64,000 bases of DNA, taken from positions 62,001 to 126,000 of the forward strand of contig JAFUEH010000016.1 in NCBI GenBank assembly GCA_017463985.1, in the 5' to 3' direction. The stretch comes from Eubacterium sp. (GTDB lineage Bacteria > Bacillota > Clostridia > Oscillospirales > Acutalibacteraceae). Below are positions 26,383 to 35,363 of the stretch, one piece after another; within the stretch, counting starts at the first letter, position 1, and the number at the start of each line of letters is the position of its first letter. The notes below the pieces were generated by a model. That model was not told where the DNA came from. It ran no database searches and was given only the letters and a program-made list of their open reading frames with translations. Made by a program: the position numbers and the translations under genes.

Positions 26383-29300
26383 ATGAAAAAAATAATTTGT
26401 ATATTGATAACGGTAACCCTGCTGATGGGTGCTATGCCGTTGACGGCGGTTGCAGAGGAGCAGAAGGAAATAGCAGCCTTCGGGAACGTTGTTAGTGATA
26501 CCTATTTAGCGCCGATCACGGTAGAGGACGGCGCAGCCTATCAGTCTGGCGCAGCGCTCGATACTGTCACTCAAGACGGCAGTCTGCTGCTCGATGTTGA
26601 AGCGGTAGCGCAAAACAGCGCACAGGCGGAGAACGGAGAAATCGTCCTGCCGACAGAGGAGGGCAATATCGTTCTGACGGCCGGCAGTGACGAGGCTACG
26701 GTCACGGCTGACGGCGAAGAGACGGTTGTCTCGCTGGAAACCGCTGTTACGGAGACAGAGGGTACGCTGTATGCGCCGCTCGATGATCTAGCGCAGCTTT
26801 GCTGTCTTGAGTCGTTTGAGGTCGATGGCCGTACTGTTTATGCCAAACCGTACCAAACAAAGCGATTACTGGTGCAGGGTGAGGTCGTTCCCGACTGCGG
26901 CGCTGTGGACAGTGAGAGCGCAGAGGGCGGCTATACGGTCCTGTCGTTTGCGACCGAGGCGGACACTGAGGCCGCGTACCGTCAGCTGTCGGCAGATCGC
27001 AGCGTGACCGAGGTCAGTTGTGAAAATATCTATACGGTATCAGACTATACAGCGAGCGATTTTTCGCTGAATGAAAATCTTTCCTGGGGTGCGGATTATA
27101 TCGATTCTCCGCAGCTGGTAGAATATGTGGAGGAAAACGGTGTTTCCGGAACGGTGACCGTCGGCATTGTCGATACAGGTATCAATACAAAGCACAGCTT
27201 TTTAAAGGACAGGATCGTATCGGCCAGTGCGTCTTGTGTTGACGCCGAGCCGACAGTGGAGGACCAAAACGGTCACGGCTCACACGTTGCAGGAATCATT
27301 GCCGATAATACGCCGGAGAATGTGAAGATACTGGCTGCCAAGGGCTTGAACGGCAACGGACAGGGCACGGATGCAGATCTTGCAGCGGCCATTCGTTATG
27401 CTGCCGATCACGGCGCCGAGGTGATCAATATGAGCTTCGGCGGATTAAACCTGTTTGGCGGCAGTGTACTGAAAAACGCTGTACAGTATGCTTATGATAA
27501 GGGTGTGATCTTGGTGGCCGCAGCCGGCAACGAGGGCATGGACGCCGGCAATACCTATCCGGCCAGCTCCCCTTACTGTATCACTGTAGCGGCAACCGAC
27601 GCTTTAGGCGAGCCGGCGTTTTTCTCTAATTACGGTAAGTCCGTTGACGTGGCAGCGCCCGGCGTCAACATCAACTCCGCCTTCAAAAAAGGCAGCAGTA
27701 CAGACGTTTATCGGCGTGAAAGCGGTACGTCGATGGCCACGCCGTTTGTGGTGGCCGCTTGCGCTGATGCGCGGCTGTTGAACGGCAAGATGAGCTTTGC
27801 CAAAATGAAGCAGTACATTACCGGCAAGGTCACGCCTTACGGACAGAGCAAAAACTATTACGGCACCGGTATTATTTCATTAACCGACTACTGCGGCGTT
27901 ACACGCAGCGATCCGGTCATTTTCAGCGAAAAATCCGGCTACTATACCGATACCTTGACGGTTTCTCTGCACAGTGACGACGCAGCTGCCAAAATATATT
28001 ACACCACCGACGGCTCCGCGCCGTCTGAGGCGAACGGCAGCTTATATACAGCGCCGCTGACGCTGGCGGACGATACCGAGCTTAAGGCCGTAGCGTACAG
28101 TGACGGAAAATACAAATCCAAAACGACGAAGGCGGCTTATCATTTCAGTGAATATGATTTTGACTCAAATTATACCATCGACAGTAACGGTGTGATCACA
28201 GCGTATAAGGGCGAGCTGACGATTCTGACGGTACCGGACAAAATCAACGGCAAAACTGTTACCGGCATTGCCTCTAACGCCTTCAGAAGTCAACTGCTGA
28301 TGTCCATTGTCCTGCCCGATACGGTCAAGGAAATAACGGCGGCAGCGTTTTATAATTGCGCTTCGCTGACAACGGTGATCGCTAAGGGCGTTACCAAGAT
28401 CGGTAACAATGCCTTTAACGGCTGTAATCTGAAATATGCTACCTTCGGCGACGTGACAGCGATCGGTGATTATGCCTTCAGCGGCAACGAAAATCTCAGC
28501 GATGAAACCGTTGACCTGTCGCACGTTACGACGATCGGCAGCTATGCTTTTTATCAATGTGCACTGACGCAGCTGGACAGCGATACGCTGACATCAATCG
28601 GCGCTTATGCGTTTGCCGGTACAAACCTGGTATCGGTGAAGCTGAACAAGCTTAAAGCAGTCAGTGACGGTCTGTTTAAGGGCTGCAGCTCGTTAGAAAG
28701 TGTTTCGCTCACTGCGGCGGCAACGATCGGCAAATCCGCTTTTGAGGATTGCATGAAGCTGAATGTTGCGGTGCTGTCAGGCGTTAAAGCCATCGGTGAC
28801 CGCGCCTTTTACGGTTGCTATCCGCTCAGTAGTATTGATACGTCCTCTGTCACCCTGCTCGGCAGCGAAGCGTTTGTCAATACGGCGATCAAATCACTGG
28901 CGCTGCCGCAGCTGCAGACAGTACCCAAATCAGCCTTTGCTTATATGGGCAAGCTGACATCGGTCACGCTGCCGACGCAAACAGTCATTCCCGAAAAATG
29001 CTTTTTTAACGCTACGGCGCTCACAGCGATACCGGCCTGCTTCGCGAATGCAACCCTTGTGAATGAAAGCGCTTTTGAAAACACCGGCCTTCAGTCGATC
29101 GATCTGAAAAAGGCTGTAACGGTGAAGAATAACGCCTTTAAAAACTGCAGTAAGGTGGCAAGCGTTGATCTGCCGGAATGCACCTTCTTCGGAGAAAATG
29201 CCAAGCTGGGCAGCGAGGCGCTCGCGGTCTTGCAGCTGCCTAAGGTATTGGAATTCGGTGCAGTGACTAATGCGGCCAAGCTGCATAACGTCGTGTTGCC

Positions 29301-30819
29301 GTCTGCCGTTTCGATCGGCGCCAATGCTTTTGCCGGCTGTACTTCGCTGTATGAAGTCAGCGCGCCGAATGTACAGTCGCTCGGCAGCGCCGCCTTTAAG
29401 GATTGCCGTTCCCTGACGGCTCTTTGCGTACACAATGCGCAAGGGACGCTCCCGTCAAATTGCTTTTACGGCTGCAGCGCATTAAAAGAGGTCTGGCTGC
29501 CGTGCATCACCGCTGTCGGCTACAATGCTTTTAAGGGTTGTACCGCATTGGAATATGTCGATCTGTCTGCGGTTACCAAGCTGGATACGGCAACGGTATT
29601 CGCTTCGGCCGGTTATTTAAAGCACCTGATCGCACCAAAGGTCAAAACGCCGGAGACGGCTCCCGTATTGGACAACAGTACGGTAACGCTGACGAACAAG
29701 CTCGGTGAAAGCGTCTCTGTGCTTTGCGGCGACGCACTGTTTGAGTCCGTAGCAAACGGTCAGTCGATTCAGCTGCCTGCCGGTGCTGCCGTGAGGGTAC
29801 TGTATAACGGTACCTTTACTTCGATCAATGCCGGCGGTGCTGTTGTTCTTCAGCAGCCGACTACCTTTGATTTTACGGTGAACAGCAATACAACGATGAC
29901 GTCAACCGGCGTGCAGCATTTGCGCGTGGCTAACATCAGCGGCGTGAGTGATACAGATTATACCGGTGCCCCGATCATACCGGCGGCTGTGCTGACGGCG
30001 AACGGTAAAACGCTGCAGCAAAACCGTGATTATCAGCTGATGGTGCTGAACAACCGGGAGGGCGGTACTGCTACGGCTGTCTTTACCGGTATCGGTAATT
30101 TCTCCGGCACGGTCACAAGGCGCTTCAAGATTAAACCGGTAAGCATTTATAAATGTAAAATTACGCCGGTGCCTGACCAGCTCTATACCGGCCAGCCGAT
30201 CGAGCCGGCGGTAACGGTAACGTTGAACGGCCGTACGGTGACGGATTACACCGTCAGCTACAGTAATAATACACAGGTCGGTGAGGCAAAGATTACGCTG
30301 GTCAGCGGCGGCACCAGCCTGCTGGATACCACCGCTGTGACCTTTAAGATCAAAAAGACCGCAGATGATCCGAAGCCGGCACCGGCTAAAAACGGCTGGC
30401 TTAAGGAGAACGGCAAGTGGGTGTATTACCGCAATAACGTAAAGCAAAAGGGCTGGCAAAAGCTCAGCGGCAAATGGTATTACTTTAATACGGCCGGTGT
30501 CATGCAGACCGGTTGGCAGAAGATCAGTAATAAATGGTATTATTTCAACGCGTCCGGCGCTATGTTGACCGGCTGGCAAAAGCTGTCCGGTAGCTGGTAT
30601 CTGTTTAACAGCAGCGGCGCGATGCTGACCGGTTGGCAAAAGTCCGGCGGCAAATGGTACTATTTTAATGCTTCCGGTGCGATGAAAACAGGCTGGCTGA
30701 AATCCGGCGGCAGTTGGTACTATCTTGAGTCAAGCGGCGCCATGGCGGTATCAAAATCCGTTAAGATCGGCGGAAAGACCTATCGGTTCAATAGCGCCGG
30801 CGTGTGTACGAATCCGTAA
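26383..30819 (+). CDS. Secreted subtilisin-like protease with BspA-type LRRs and wall-binding repeats
   Basis: A 1478-residue secreted mosaic protein. Order: signal peptide (about 1-26, ending LTAVAEE); an N-terminal region with a propeptide-like stretch (about 190-230); a peptidase S8 domain (about 245-500) with Asp264 in GIVDTGI, His298 in NGHGSHVAGI, oxyanion Asn in AAGNEG and Ser450 in GTSMATP. Next come a chitobiase-C-like domain (about 510-588), BspA-type LRR_5 repeats (about 590-1105), two Ig-like/MBG-like modules (about 1183-1323), and six choline-binding-type GW...WYYF repeats plus a partial one to the end. It should be an active, wall-attached protease with a large protein-binding array. 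The ATG at 26383 has GGTGA five bases upstream; the adjacent ATG at 26380 is possible. No sortase motif. Confidence 0.9.
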   Translation: MKKIICILITVTLLMGAMPLTAVAEEQKEIAAFGNVVSDTYLAPITVEDGAAYQSGAALDTVTQDGSLLLDVEAVAQNSAQAENGEIVLPTEEGNIVLTAGSDEATVTADGEETVVSLETAVTETEGTLYAPLDDLAQLCCLESFEVDGRTVYAKPYQTKRLLVQGEVVPDCGAVDSESAEGGYTVLSFATEADTEAAYRQLSADRSVTEVSCENIYTVSDYTASDFSLNENLSWGADYIDSPQLVEYVEENGVSGTVTVGIVDTGINTKHSFLKDRIVSASASCVDAEPTVEDQNGHGSHVAGIIADNTPENVKILAAKGLNGNGQGTDADLAAAIRYAADHGAEVINMSFGGLNLFGGSVLKNAVQYAYDKGVILVAAAGNEGMDAGNTYPASSPYCITVAATDALGEPAFFSNYGKSVDVAAPGVNINSAFKKGSSTDVYRRESGTSMATPFVVAACADARLLNGKMSFAKMKQYITGKVTPYGQSKNYYGTGIISLTDYCGVTRSDPVIFSEKSGYYTDTLTVSLHSDDAAAKIYYTTDGSAPSEANGSLYTAPLTLADDTELKAVAYSDGKYKSKTTKAAYHFSEYDFDSNYTIDSNGVITAYKGELTILTVPDKINGKTVTGIASNAFRSQLLMSIVLPDTVKEITAAAFYNCASLTTVIAKGVTKIGNNAFNGCNLKYATFGDVTAIGDYAFSGNENLSDETVDLSHVTTIGSYAFYQCALTQLDSDTLTSIGAYAFAGTNLVSVKLNKLKAVSDGLFKGCSSLESVSLTAAATIGKSAFEDCMKLNVAVLSGVKAIGDRAFYGCYPLSSIDTSSVTLLGSEAFVNTAIKSLALPQLQTVPKSAFAYMGKLTSVTLPTQTVIPEKCFFNATALTAIPACFANATLVNESAFENTGLQSIDLKKAVTVKNNAFKNCSKVASVDLPECTFFGENAKLGSEALAVLQLPKVLEFGAVTNAAKLHNVVLPSAVSIGANAFAGCTSLYEVSAPNVQSLGSAAFKDCRSLTALCVHNAQGTLPSNCFYGCSALKEVWLPCITAVGYNAFKGCTALEYVDLSAVTKLDTATVFASAGYLKHLIAPKVKTPETAPVLDNSTVTLTNKLGESVSVLCGDALFESVANGQSIQLPAGAAVRVLYNGTFTSINAGGAVVLQQPTTFDFTVNSNTTMTSTGVQHLRVANISGVSDTDYTGAPIIPAAVLTANGKTLQQNRDYQLMVLNNREGGTATAVFTGIGNFSGTVTRRFKIKPVSIYKCKITPVPDQLYTGQPIEPAVTVTLNGRTVTDYTVSYSNNTQVGEAKITLVSGGTSLLDTTAVTFKIKKTADDPKPAPAKNGWLKENGKWVYYRNNVKQKGWQKLSGKWYYFNTAGVMQTGWQKISNKWYYFNASGAMLTGWQKLSGSWYLFNSSGAMLTGWQKSGGKWYYFNASGAMKTGWLKSGGSWYYLESSGAMAVSKSVKIGGKTYRFNSAGVCTNP
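30390..30760 (+). repeat. Tandem ~60-bp repeats encoding GW/YYF wall-binding modules
   Basis: Six degenerate copies of a unit of about 60 bases, each encoding a 20-residue GWxKxxGxWYYFNxxGxMxT module. The copies are not identical, so recent expansion is not evident. Confidence 0.85.
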
Positions 30820-30846
30820 AATGGCGCATATTAATTTTTTTCAATG

Positions 30847-30879
30847 CCTGTCTCCGCTATGCGGCAGACAGGTGTTTTT
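30847..30879 (+). terminator. Terminator of the subtilase gene
   Basis: CCTGTCTCCGC pairs with GCGGCAGACAGG (one bulged C, TAT loop), followed by GTTTTTG. It lies just upstream of the csoR promoter. Confidence 0.85.
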
Positions 30880-30884
30880 GCATA

Positions 30885-30913
30885 TTGACATATACCCCTA
30901 TAGGGTATATAAT
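30885..30913 (+). promoter_or_regulatory. Consensus promoter of csoR-copA
   Basis: A perfect TTGACA (30885-30890), 17-base spacer and perfect TATAAT (30908-30913). The spacer is filled by the CsoR operator, so repressor binding would block RNA polymerase directly. Confidence 0.9.
30890..30910. promoter_or_regulatory. CsoR operator
   Basis: A perfect inverted repeat ATATACCC-CTATA-GGGTATAT (8-bp arms, 5-base centre). It contains the TACCC/GGGTA half-sites typical of CsoR copper operators and lies between the -35 and -10 of the csoR promoter. It predicts copper-induced expression of csoR-copA. Confidence 0.88.
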
Positions 30914-30956
30914 AAGGATGTTCCAATAGAACAAGGCTTGAAACGGGAGTGAAAGC

Positions 30957-31289
30957 ATGGATAACAAGAACGAAACTGTCAATCATAACAGTATGCCGTG
31001 TGAATGTTGTCACCGTACGAAAGAGCGCAGCGCAGAGGAGTATAAATGTCTTTTGAACCGCCTTTCACGTATTGAAGGACAGATCCGCGGTATTAAAGGA
31101 ATGCTCGAGAACGATGCTTACTGCGTCGACATCATTACGCAGGTGGCTGCTGCTACCGCCGCGCTGAACGCGTTTAACAAAGTGCTGTTGTCTGAGCATA
31201 TCAAGACCTGCGTCAAGGAGGATATCCTGGCAGGCCGCGATGAAACGGTAGAGGAACTGCTTAAAACATTGCAAAAGCTGATGAAATAG
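30957..31289 (+). CDS. csoR: Copper-sensing transcriptional repressor CsoR
   Basis: A 110-residue all-alpha repressor that leaves DNA when it binds Cu(I). The family core [22 protein letters not shown] is present and the copper ligands are Cys56, His81 and Cys85. An N-terminal extension carries an extra CECCH cluster (residues 15-19) that is outside the core fold. GGGAG precedes the ATG. copA starts eight bases after its stop, so the pair forms an autoregulated copper-export operon. Confidence 0.93.
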   Translation: MDNKNETVNHNSMPCECCHRTKERSAEEYKCLLNRLSRIEGQIRGIKGMLENDAYCVDIITQVAAATAALNAFNKVLLSEHIKTCVKEDILAGRDETVEELLKTLQKLMK

Positions 31290-31297
31290 GAGACAGT

Positions 31298-33829
31298 ATG
31301 GAACAATACAATGTGACGGGAATGAGCTGTGCGGCCTGCTCTGCCCGCGTGGAAAAGGCGGTCAGTGCAGTAGCCGGTGTCGATACCTGCGCCGTCAGCC
31401 TGCTGACGAATTCTATGGGCGTTGAGGGCACCGCGTCGTCGGATGAGATTATTCGAGCGGTGGAGGCAGCCGGCTACGGTGCTTCCCTGGCGACGACCGA
31501 CGCGGGGAATAAATCGCCGGCAAAAGACGCTTTAAAGGATACTGAAACGCCAAAAATACGGCGCCGTCTGATTGCCTCGCTGTGCTTTCTTGCGCCGCTG
31601 ATGTATCTTTCAATGGGACATCTTATGTGGGGCTTTCCGCTGCCGCCTTTTATGCAGGATAACCACGTGGCGATGGGCATTGCGCAAATGCTGCTGGCCG
31701 GTATTGTGATGGTCATTAACCAAAAATTTTTTATCAGCGGTATAAAAGGCGTGCTGCACCGTGCACCGAATATGGATACGTTGGTGGCGCTTGGTGCTGG
31801 TGCTTCCTTTATTTACAGTACCTGCCAGCTGTTTGCCATGACGGTTTATCAACTTCATGGCGATGCAGAAAAGGTAATGGCTTGTATGCACGAATTCTAT
31901 TTTGAATCGGCCGCCATGATCTTAACGCTGATCACTGTCGGTAAGCTGCTCGAGGCTTATTCCAAGGGGAGAACCACCGATGCGCTGAAAGGCTTGATGA
32001 GTCTGGCGCCACAGACCGCTACAGTCGTCAGGGACGGTATGGAGACGGTGGTGCCAGTAGAGCAGGTGACGACAGGCGATATTTTTACAGTGAAGCCGGG
32101 AGAGAGTATTCCGGTCGACGGCGTGATCCTGGAGGGTGAGACCTCAGTGGACGAGGCGGTGCTGACCGGTGAAAGCGTTCCGGTGGATAAAACGGTCGGT
32201 GATAGCGTGTCGGCTGCGACGATGAACGCTTCCGGTTTTGTGAAATGCCGCGCTACACGCGTAGGACAGGATACAACGCTGTCCCAAATTATTAAAATGG
32301 TCAGTGAAGCGGCGGCTACGAAAGCGCCGATCGCTAAGATTGCGGATAAGGTTTCCGGCGTTTTTGTGCCGGTGGTGATGACGCTGGCGGCGGTGGCGTT
32401 CGCCGTATGGCTGGCGGTGGGCAGTGCGTTTGGATACGCGCTTGCGCGCGGCATCACCGTGCTGGTGATCAGCTGTCCGTGCGCACTGGGACTGGCTACG
32501 CCGGTTGCGATCATGGTCGGTAGCGGTATTGGCGCTAAGAACGGCATATTATTTAAAACCGCTGCGGCGTTAGAGGAAACCGGCCGTATTCAGATCGTGG
32601 CGCTGGATAAGACCGGCACGATTACACGCGGTACGCCGCAGGTGACCGATGTGCTGCCATTCGGCACAGAGGAGGCGCAGTTGATCGCGCTCGCCTGTGC
32701 GGTGGAGAAAAAAAGTGAACATCCGCTGGCTAAAGCGATTACTGCTTATGCGGCGGAGAAAGCGCATACTGTCTATCCTGAAAGTACAGATTTCCGCGCG
32801 CTTTCCGGTAATGGCGTCAGCGCTACCGTCGACGGGCAGGTGGTGCTGGGCGGCAGCCTTCGCTTTATTGCGTCTCAGCTTGCTGTGCCGGCGACCGTGC
32901 GCCAACAGGCGGAGGCGCTGGCAAACGAAGGTAAGACGCCGCTGCTGTTCGCGGCTGACGGAAAGCTGCTCGGTATGATCGCTGTGGCTGACACCGTCAA
33001 GGAGGAGAGCGCCGAGGCGGTCAGACAGCTGCAACAGATGGGAATTCAAGTCGTGATGTTGACCGGTGATAACCGCCGTACAGCAGAGGCTATTGACCGC
33101 CAGATCGGTGCTGATTTAGTGATTGCTGATGTGCTGCCTGACGGCAAGGAGGCAGTGATCCGCTCGCTGTCGAAGTACGGCAAGGTAGCGATGGTCGGTG
33201 ACGGTATTAATGATGCGCCGGCGCTTACCAGAGCCGCGATCGGCATGGCGATTAACGCCGGTGCTGACGTGGCGGTGGATGCAGCGGATGTGGTACTGAT
33301 GAACAGTACGCTGACGGACGTGCCGGCGGCGATCCGGTTGAGCCGTGCTACGCTACGCAACATTCACCAAAATCTGTTTTGGGCATTTATTTATAATATC
33401 ATCGGTATTCCGCTGGCTGCCGGCTTGTGGATCCCGATCACCGGCTGGACGCTGAACCCCATGTTCGGCGCGGCTGCCATGAGTCTTTCCAGCTTTTGTG
33501 TGGTCACGAATGCCTTGCGTTTAAACCTGATGAGGCTGCACAGCACAAAACGGGATAAAAAAAGAAAGCCTGTGGCGATCGATTTGCAGGATTTCATAAA
33601 TGATAAGGAGGAAGATGTTATGACAAAGACGATTAAAATTGAAGGTATGATGTGCCAGCACTGTGAGGCGGCTGTCAAGAAGGCGCTGGAGGCGATCGAC
33701 GGTGTGGAAAGCGCTACCGCCAGCCACGAGCAGAAGGAAGCTGTGGTTACGCTCAGTGCCGACGTTGCGAATGAAGTGCTGAAAAAAGCCGTTGAGGATA
33801 AGGATTATGAGGTGCTCGGCATCGAATAA
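31298..33829 (+). CDS. copA: Copper-exporting P1B-type ATPase with N- and C-terminal metal-binding domains
   Basis: An 843-residue Cu(I)-export ATPase in the cytoplasmic membrane. N-terminal HMA domain (GMSCAACS, about residues 8-15), eight membrane segments, an actuator TGE motif ([10 protein letters not shown]), the metal-site Cys393-Pro-Cys395, phosphorylated Asp437 in DKTGT, and [11 protein letters not shown]. The late helices contain YN and MSLSS motifs of Cu(I) pumps. After a charged linker, a complete CopZ-like HMA domain (GMMCQHC) fills residues 775-843, in frame, with no stop between. AGGAG overlapping the csoR stop precedes the ATG. Confidence 0.95.
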   Translation: MEQYNVTGMSCAACSARVEKAVSAVAGVDTCAVSLLTNSMGVEGTASSDEIIRAVEAAGYGASLATTDAGNKSPAKDALKDTETPKIRRRLIASLCFLAPLMYLSMGHLMWGFPLPPFMQDNHVAMGIAQMLLAGIVMVINQKFFISGIKGVLHRAPNMDTLVALGAGASFIYSTCQLFAMTVYQLHGDAEKVMACMHEFYFESAAMILTLITVGKLLEAYSKGRTTDALKGLMSLAPQTATVVRDGMETVVPVEQVTTGDIFTVKPGESIPVDGVILEGETSVDEAVLTGESVPVDKTVGDSVSAATMNASGFVKCRATRVGQDTTLSQIIKMVSEAAATKAPIAKIADKVSGVFVPVVMTLAAVAFAVWLAVGSAFGYALARGITVLVISCPCALGLATPVAIMVGSGIGAKNGILFKTAAALEETGRIQIVALDKTGTITRGTPQVTDVLPFGTEEAQLIALACAVEKKSEHPLAKAITAYAAEKAHTVYPESTDFRALSGNGVSATVDGQVVLGGSLRFIASQLAVPATVRQQAEALANEGKTPLLFAADGKLLGMIAVADTVKEESAEAVRQLQQMGIQVVMLTGDNRRTAEAIDRQIGADLVIADVLPDGKEAVIRSLSKYGKVAMVGDGINDAPALTRAAIGMAINAGADVAVDAADVVLMNSTLTDVPAAIRLSRATLRNIHQNLFWAFIYNIIGIPLAAGLWIPITGWTLNPMFGAAAMSLSSFCVVTNALRLNLMRLHSTKRDKKRKPVAIDLQDFINDKEEDVMTKTIKIEGMMCQHCEAAVKKALEAIDGVESATASHEQKEAVVTLSADVANEVLKKAVEDKDYEVLGIE
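33620..33829 (+). CDS. copZ: Possible free CopZ copper chaperone from an internal start in copA
   Basis: Inside copA, AAGGAGG (33605-33611) lies eight bases before an in-frame ATG at 33620. Translation from there would give a 69-residue HMA protein starting [20 protein letters not shown], the exact size and start of a stand-alone CopZ. This looks like a former copZ gene fused to copA by loss of the copA stop, with its ribosome binding site kept. Separate production is inferred, not shown. Confidence 0.55.
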   Translation: MTKTIKIEGMMCQHCEAAVKKALEAIDGVESATASHEQKEAVVTLSADVANEVLKKAVEDKDYEVLGIE

Positions 33830-33839
33830 ACCATGACGG

Positions 33840-33879
33840 AAAGCGCGGAGAGCAAACGAGCTTCGCGCTTTATTTTTTT
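33840..33879 (+). terminator. Terminator of csoR-copA
   Basis: AAAGCGCG pairs with CGCGCTTT (plus an inner AGC/GCT), followed by TATTTTTTT. Confidence 0.9.
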
Positions 33880-33942
33880 GAAAATTTATTGTTTTGTGTG
33901 ACATTTTCAGCTTTTTTGAACACTACTGTATGAAAGGGGGAA

Positions 33943-34482
33943 ATGCTTTTGGCCGATAAGCGCAATAAAAAACAACAGGACAGCGACTTTATCGCTGCCT
34001 ATCAAAGTGAATACCCCTTTATTCTGAAGCTGTGCGCGGCAAGACTGGGCGGTAATATGGATCTGGCCGAGGATTGTGCGCAGGATGCATTTTATATTTT
34101 GTATAAAAAGACGGTCAGCGGTGTTACGGTGGATAACCCGCGTGCTTTTTTGGCCAAAACAGCCAACCTGATCGTGCTTAACCGGCGCACCAAGCGTACA
34201 GCGGAGGCTGCCAGGCAAGCGGATTTAGAAGATATGGCCGACTCCCTTTCCGACGGCGCTCAGCTTTATGAAGGAACGGAAAATCGCGACCTTGCAGCGC
34301 GCTTATGCCAAGCACTCAGCGAAACGGACCGTCAATTGTTTCAGTGGCGCTATATGGACGAGCTTTCGGTGGCGGAGATTGCCGAACGAAGCGGCAGCAG
34401 TATCACCGCGGTGACGTCGCGGTTGTCACGGTTGCGTAAGCGCCTGCAGAATATTTATCAAAGAAATGAGGTGACGGAATGA
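33943..34482 (+). CDS. ECF-type RNA polymerase sigma factor
   Basis: A 179-residue sigma-70 family factor with region 2 (about residues 20-85, LAEDCAQDAFYILYKK) and region 4 (about 120-172, LSVAEIAERSGSSITAVTSRLSRLRKRL), joined by a short linker as in ECF factors. AAGGGGG is only two bases from the ATG at 33943; a TTG at 33949 (giving MADKRNKK) would have better spacing. Its stop overlaps the next gene by four bases (ATGA), the usual sigma/anti-sigma coupling. No clear ECF-type promoter could be assigned upstream. Confidence 0.9.
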   Translation: MLLADKRNKKQQDSDFIAAYQSEYPFILKLCAARLGGNMDLAEDCAQDAFYILYKKTVSGVTVDNPRAFLAKTANLIVLNRRTKRTAEAARQADLEDMADSLSDGAQLYEGTENRDLAARLCQALSETDRQLFQWRYMDELSVAEIAERSGSSITAVTSRLSRLRKRLQNIYQRNEVTE

Positions 34483-35363
34483 GGTTCAGGTTAGAGGAGA
34501 TCCTCTGTGAAGCGTCTTGGACACAGCGCATGACAGAGGAGCTGAATCAGGCAATGGAGACGGAGCTTGCCAAACCGGAGGATCAAATTGATTTTGACAG
34601 GTTGGAGGATATTGCCGACGCGCTGTTGTTATTAAGCCATTGCAGCGGCGAGCAGTTCGCGTTGACGCCGACAGATGTGGCCAGGTTCCGGCGCAAGTAC
34701 CGCGTGTCTGCCTTCATGAAAGGCTTTAGCGGTGCGGCTGCCATGCTGGCGGTGGCGTTTCTGTGCTATGCGGTGTTGTCCTCCCGTACTGCGCCGCCGA
34801 CCTTACCGGAGAATAGTACGGTGACAGCGGCGCCAACGACAGCTGCAACCGTCACGTCAACAACACAGGAAGCACCGGTCGCTGATACGAGCGAGTTGAC
34901 TGCTGCCGAACCGACTACGGAACCGGCGACAACAAAAGCGGCTGCACCGACCACGGTAACGGAAGCGCCTGCAACCGCAGCCGGAACTGTCGGTGAGGCA
35001 ATGACCGGTATGGCGGCGCCTGACCTTCCCGACGATGACCATGGCGTGCCGGACGATGACGTAGAATATTATTATGGAGGCGCCGGTGACCGTGACGCGC
35101 TTGGCCCCTACGGTGTTGATGACCGTCAGCCGGTACAGCTGCAGCTGAGCGGCAGTTATCAGAGGATCTACCGTGTTGGGGAAACGCTGAACACGGACGG
35201 GTTAACCATGACGGTGATCTACACCGATGGCAGCAGCGATACGCTTAGCGCTGACGAGTGTACGTTCACCGGATTTTCCTCAACGTCCGTCGGCGTGAAA
35301 ACGGTGACAGCGCATTACGGTCGACTCTCAACAAGCTTTACAGTGGAGGTAATTGAATCATGA
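34479..35363 (+). CDS. Putative membrane anti-sigma factor with outside Ig-like domain
   Basis: A 294-residue single-pass membrane protein. The cytoplasmic N-terminal part (about 1-80) lacks the zinc-binding HxxxCxxC of ZAS anti-sigmas. One membrane helix lies near residues 82-102, then a Thr/Ala/Pro-rich spacer of about 85 residues and an acidic patch (DLPDDDHGVPDDD). A C-terminal Big_3-type Ig-like domain of about 75 residues follows (YRVGETLNTDGLTMTVIYTD, ending TVEV). Position directly after the ECF gene with a four-base overlap, plus this topology, suggests an anti-sigma that senses the wall through its outside domain. No family match for the N-terminal part is claimed. Confidence 0.72.
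   Translation: MRFRLEEILCEASWTQRMTEELNQAMETELAKPEDQIDFDRLEDIADALLLLSHCSGEQFALTPTDVARFRRKYRVSAFMKGFSGAAAMLAVAFLCYAVLSSRTAPPTLPENSTVTAAPTTAATVTSTTQEAPVADTSELTAAEPTTEPATTKAAAPTTVTEAPATAAGTVGEAMTGMAAPDLPDDDHGVPDDDVEYYYGGAGDRDALGPYGVDDRQPVQLQLSGSYQRIYRVGETLNTDGLTMTVIYTDGSSDTLSADECTFTGFSSTSVGVKTVTAHYGRLSTSFTVEVIES

Noticed and set aside
30390-30760. Regular ~60-base repeats considered as CRISPR-like
   Set aside because: The repeats are degenerate, contiguous and in frame, encoding wall-binding modules; there are no unique spacers.
33540-33625. Frameshift between copA and copZ
   Set aside because: The frame is open and continuous across the linker; a fusion with an internal start explains it without a frameshift.
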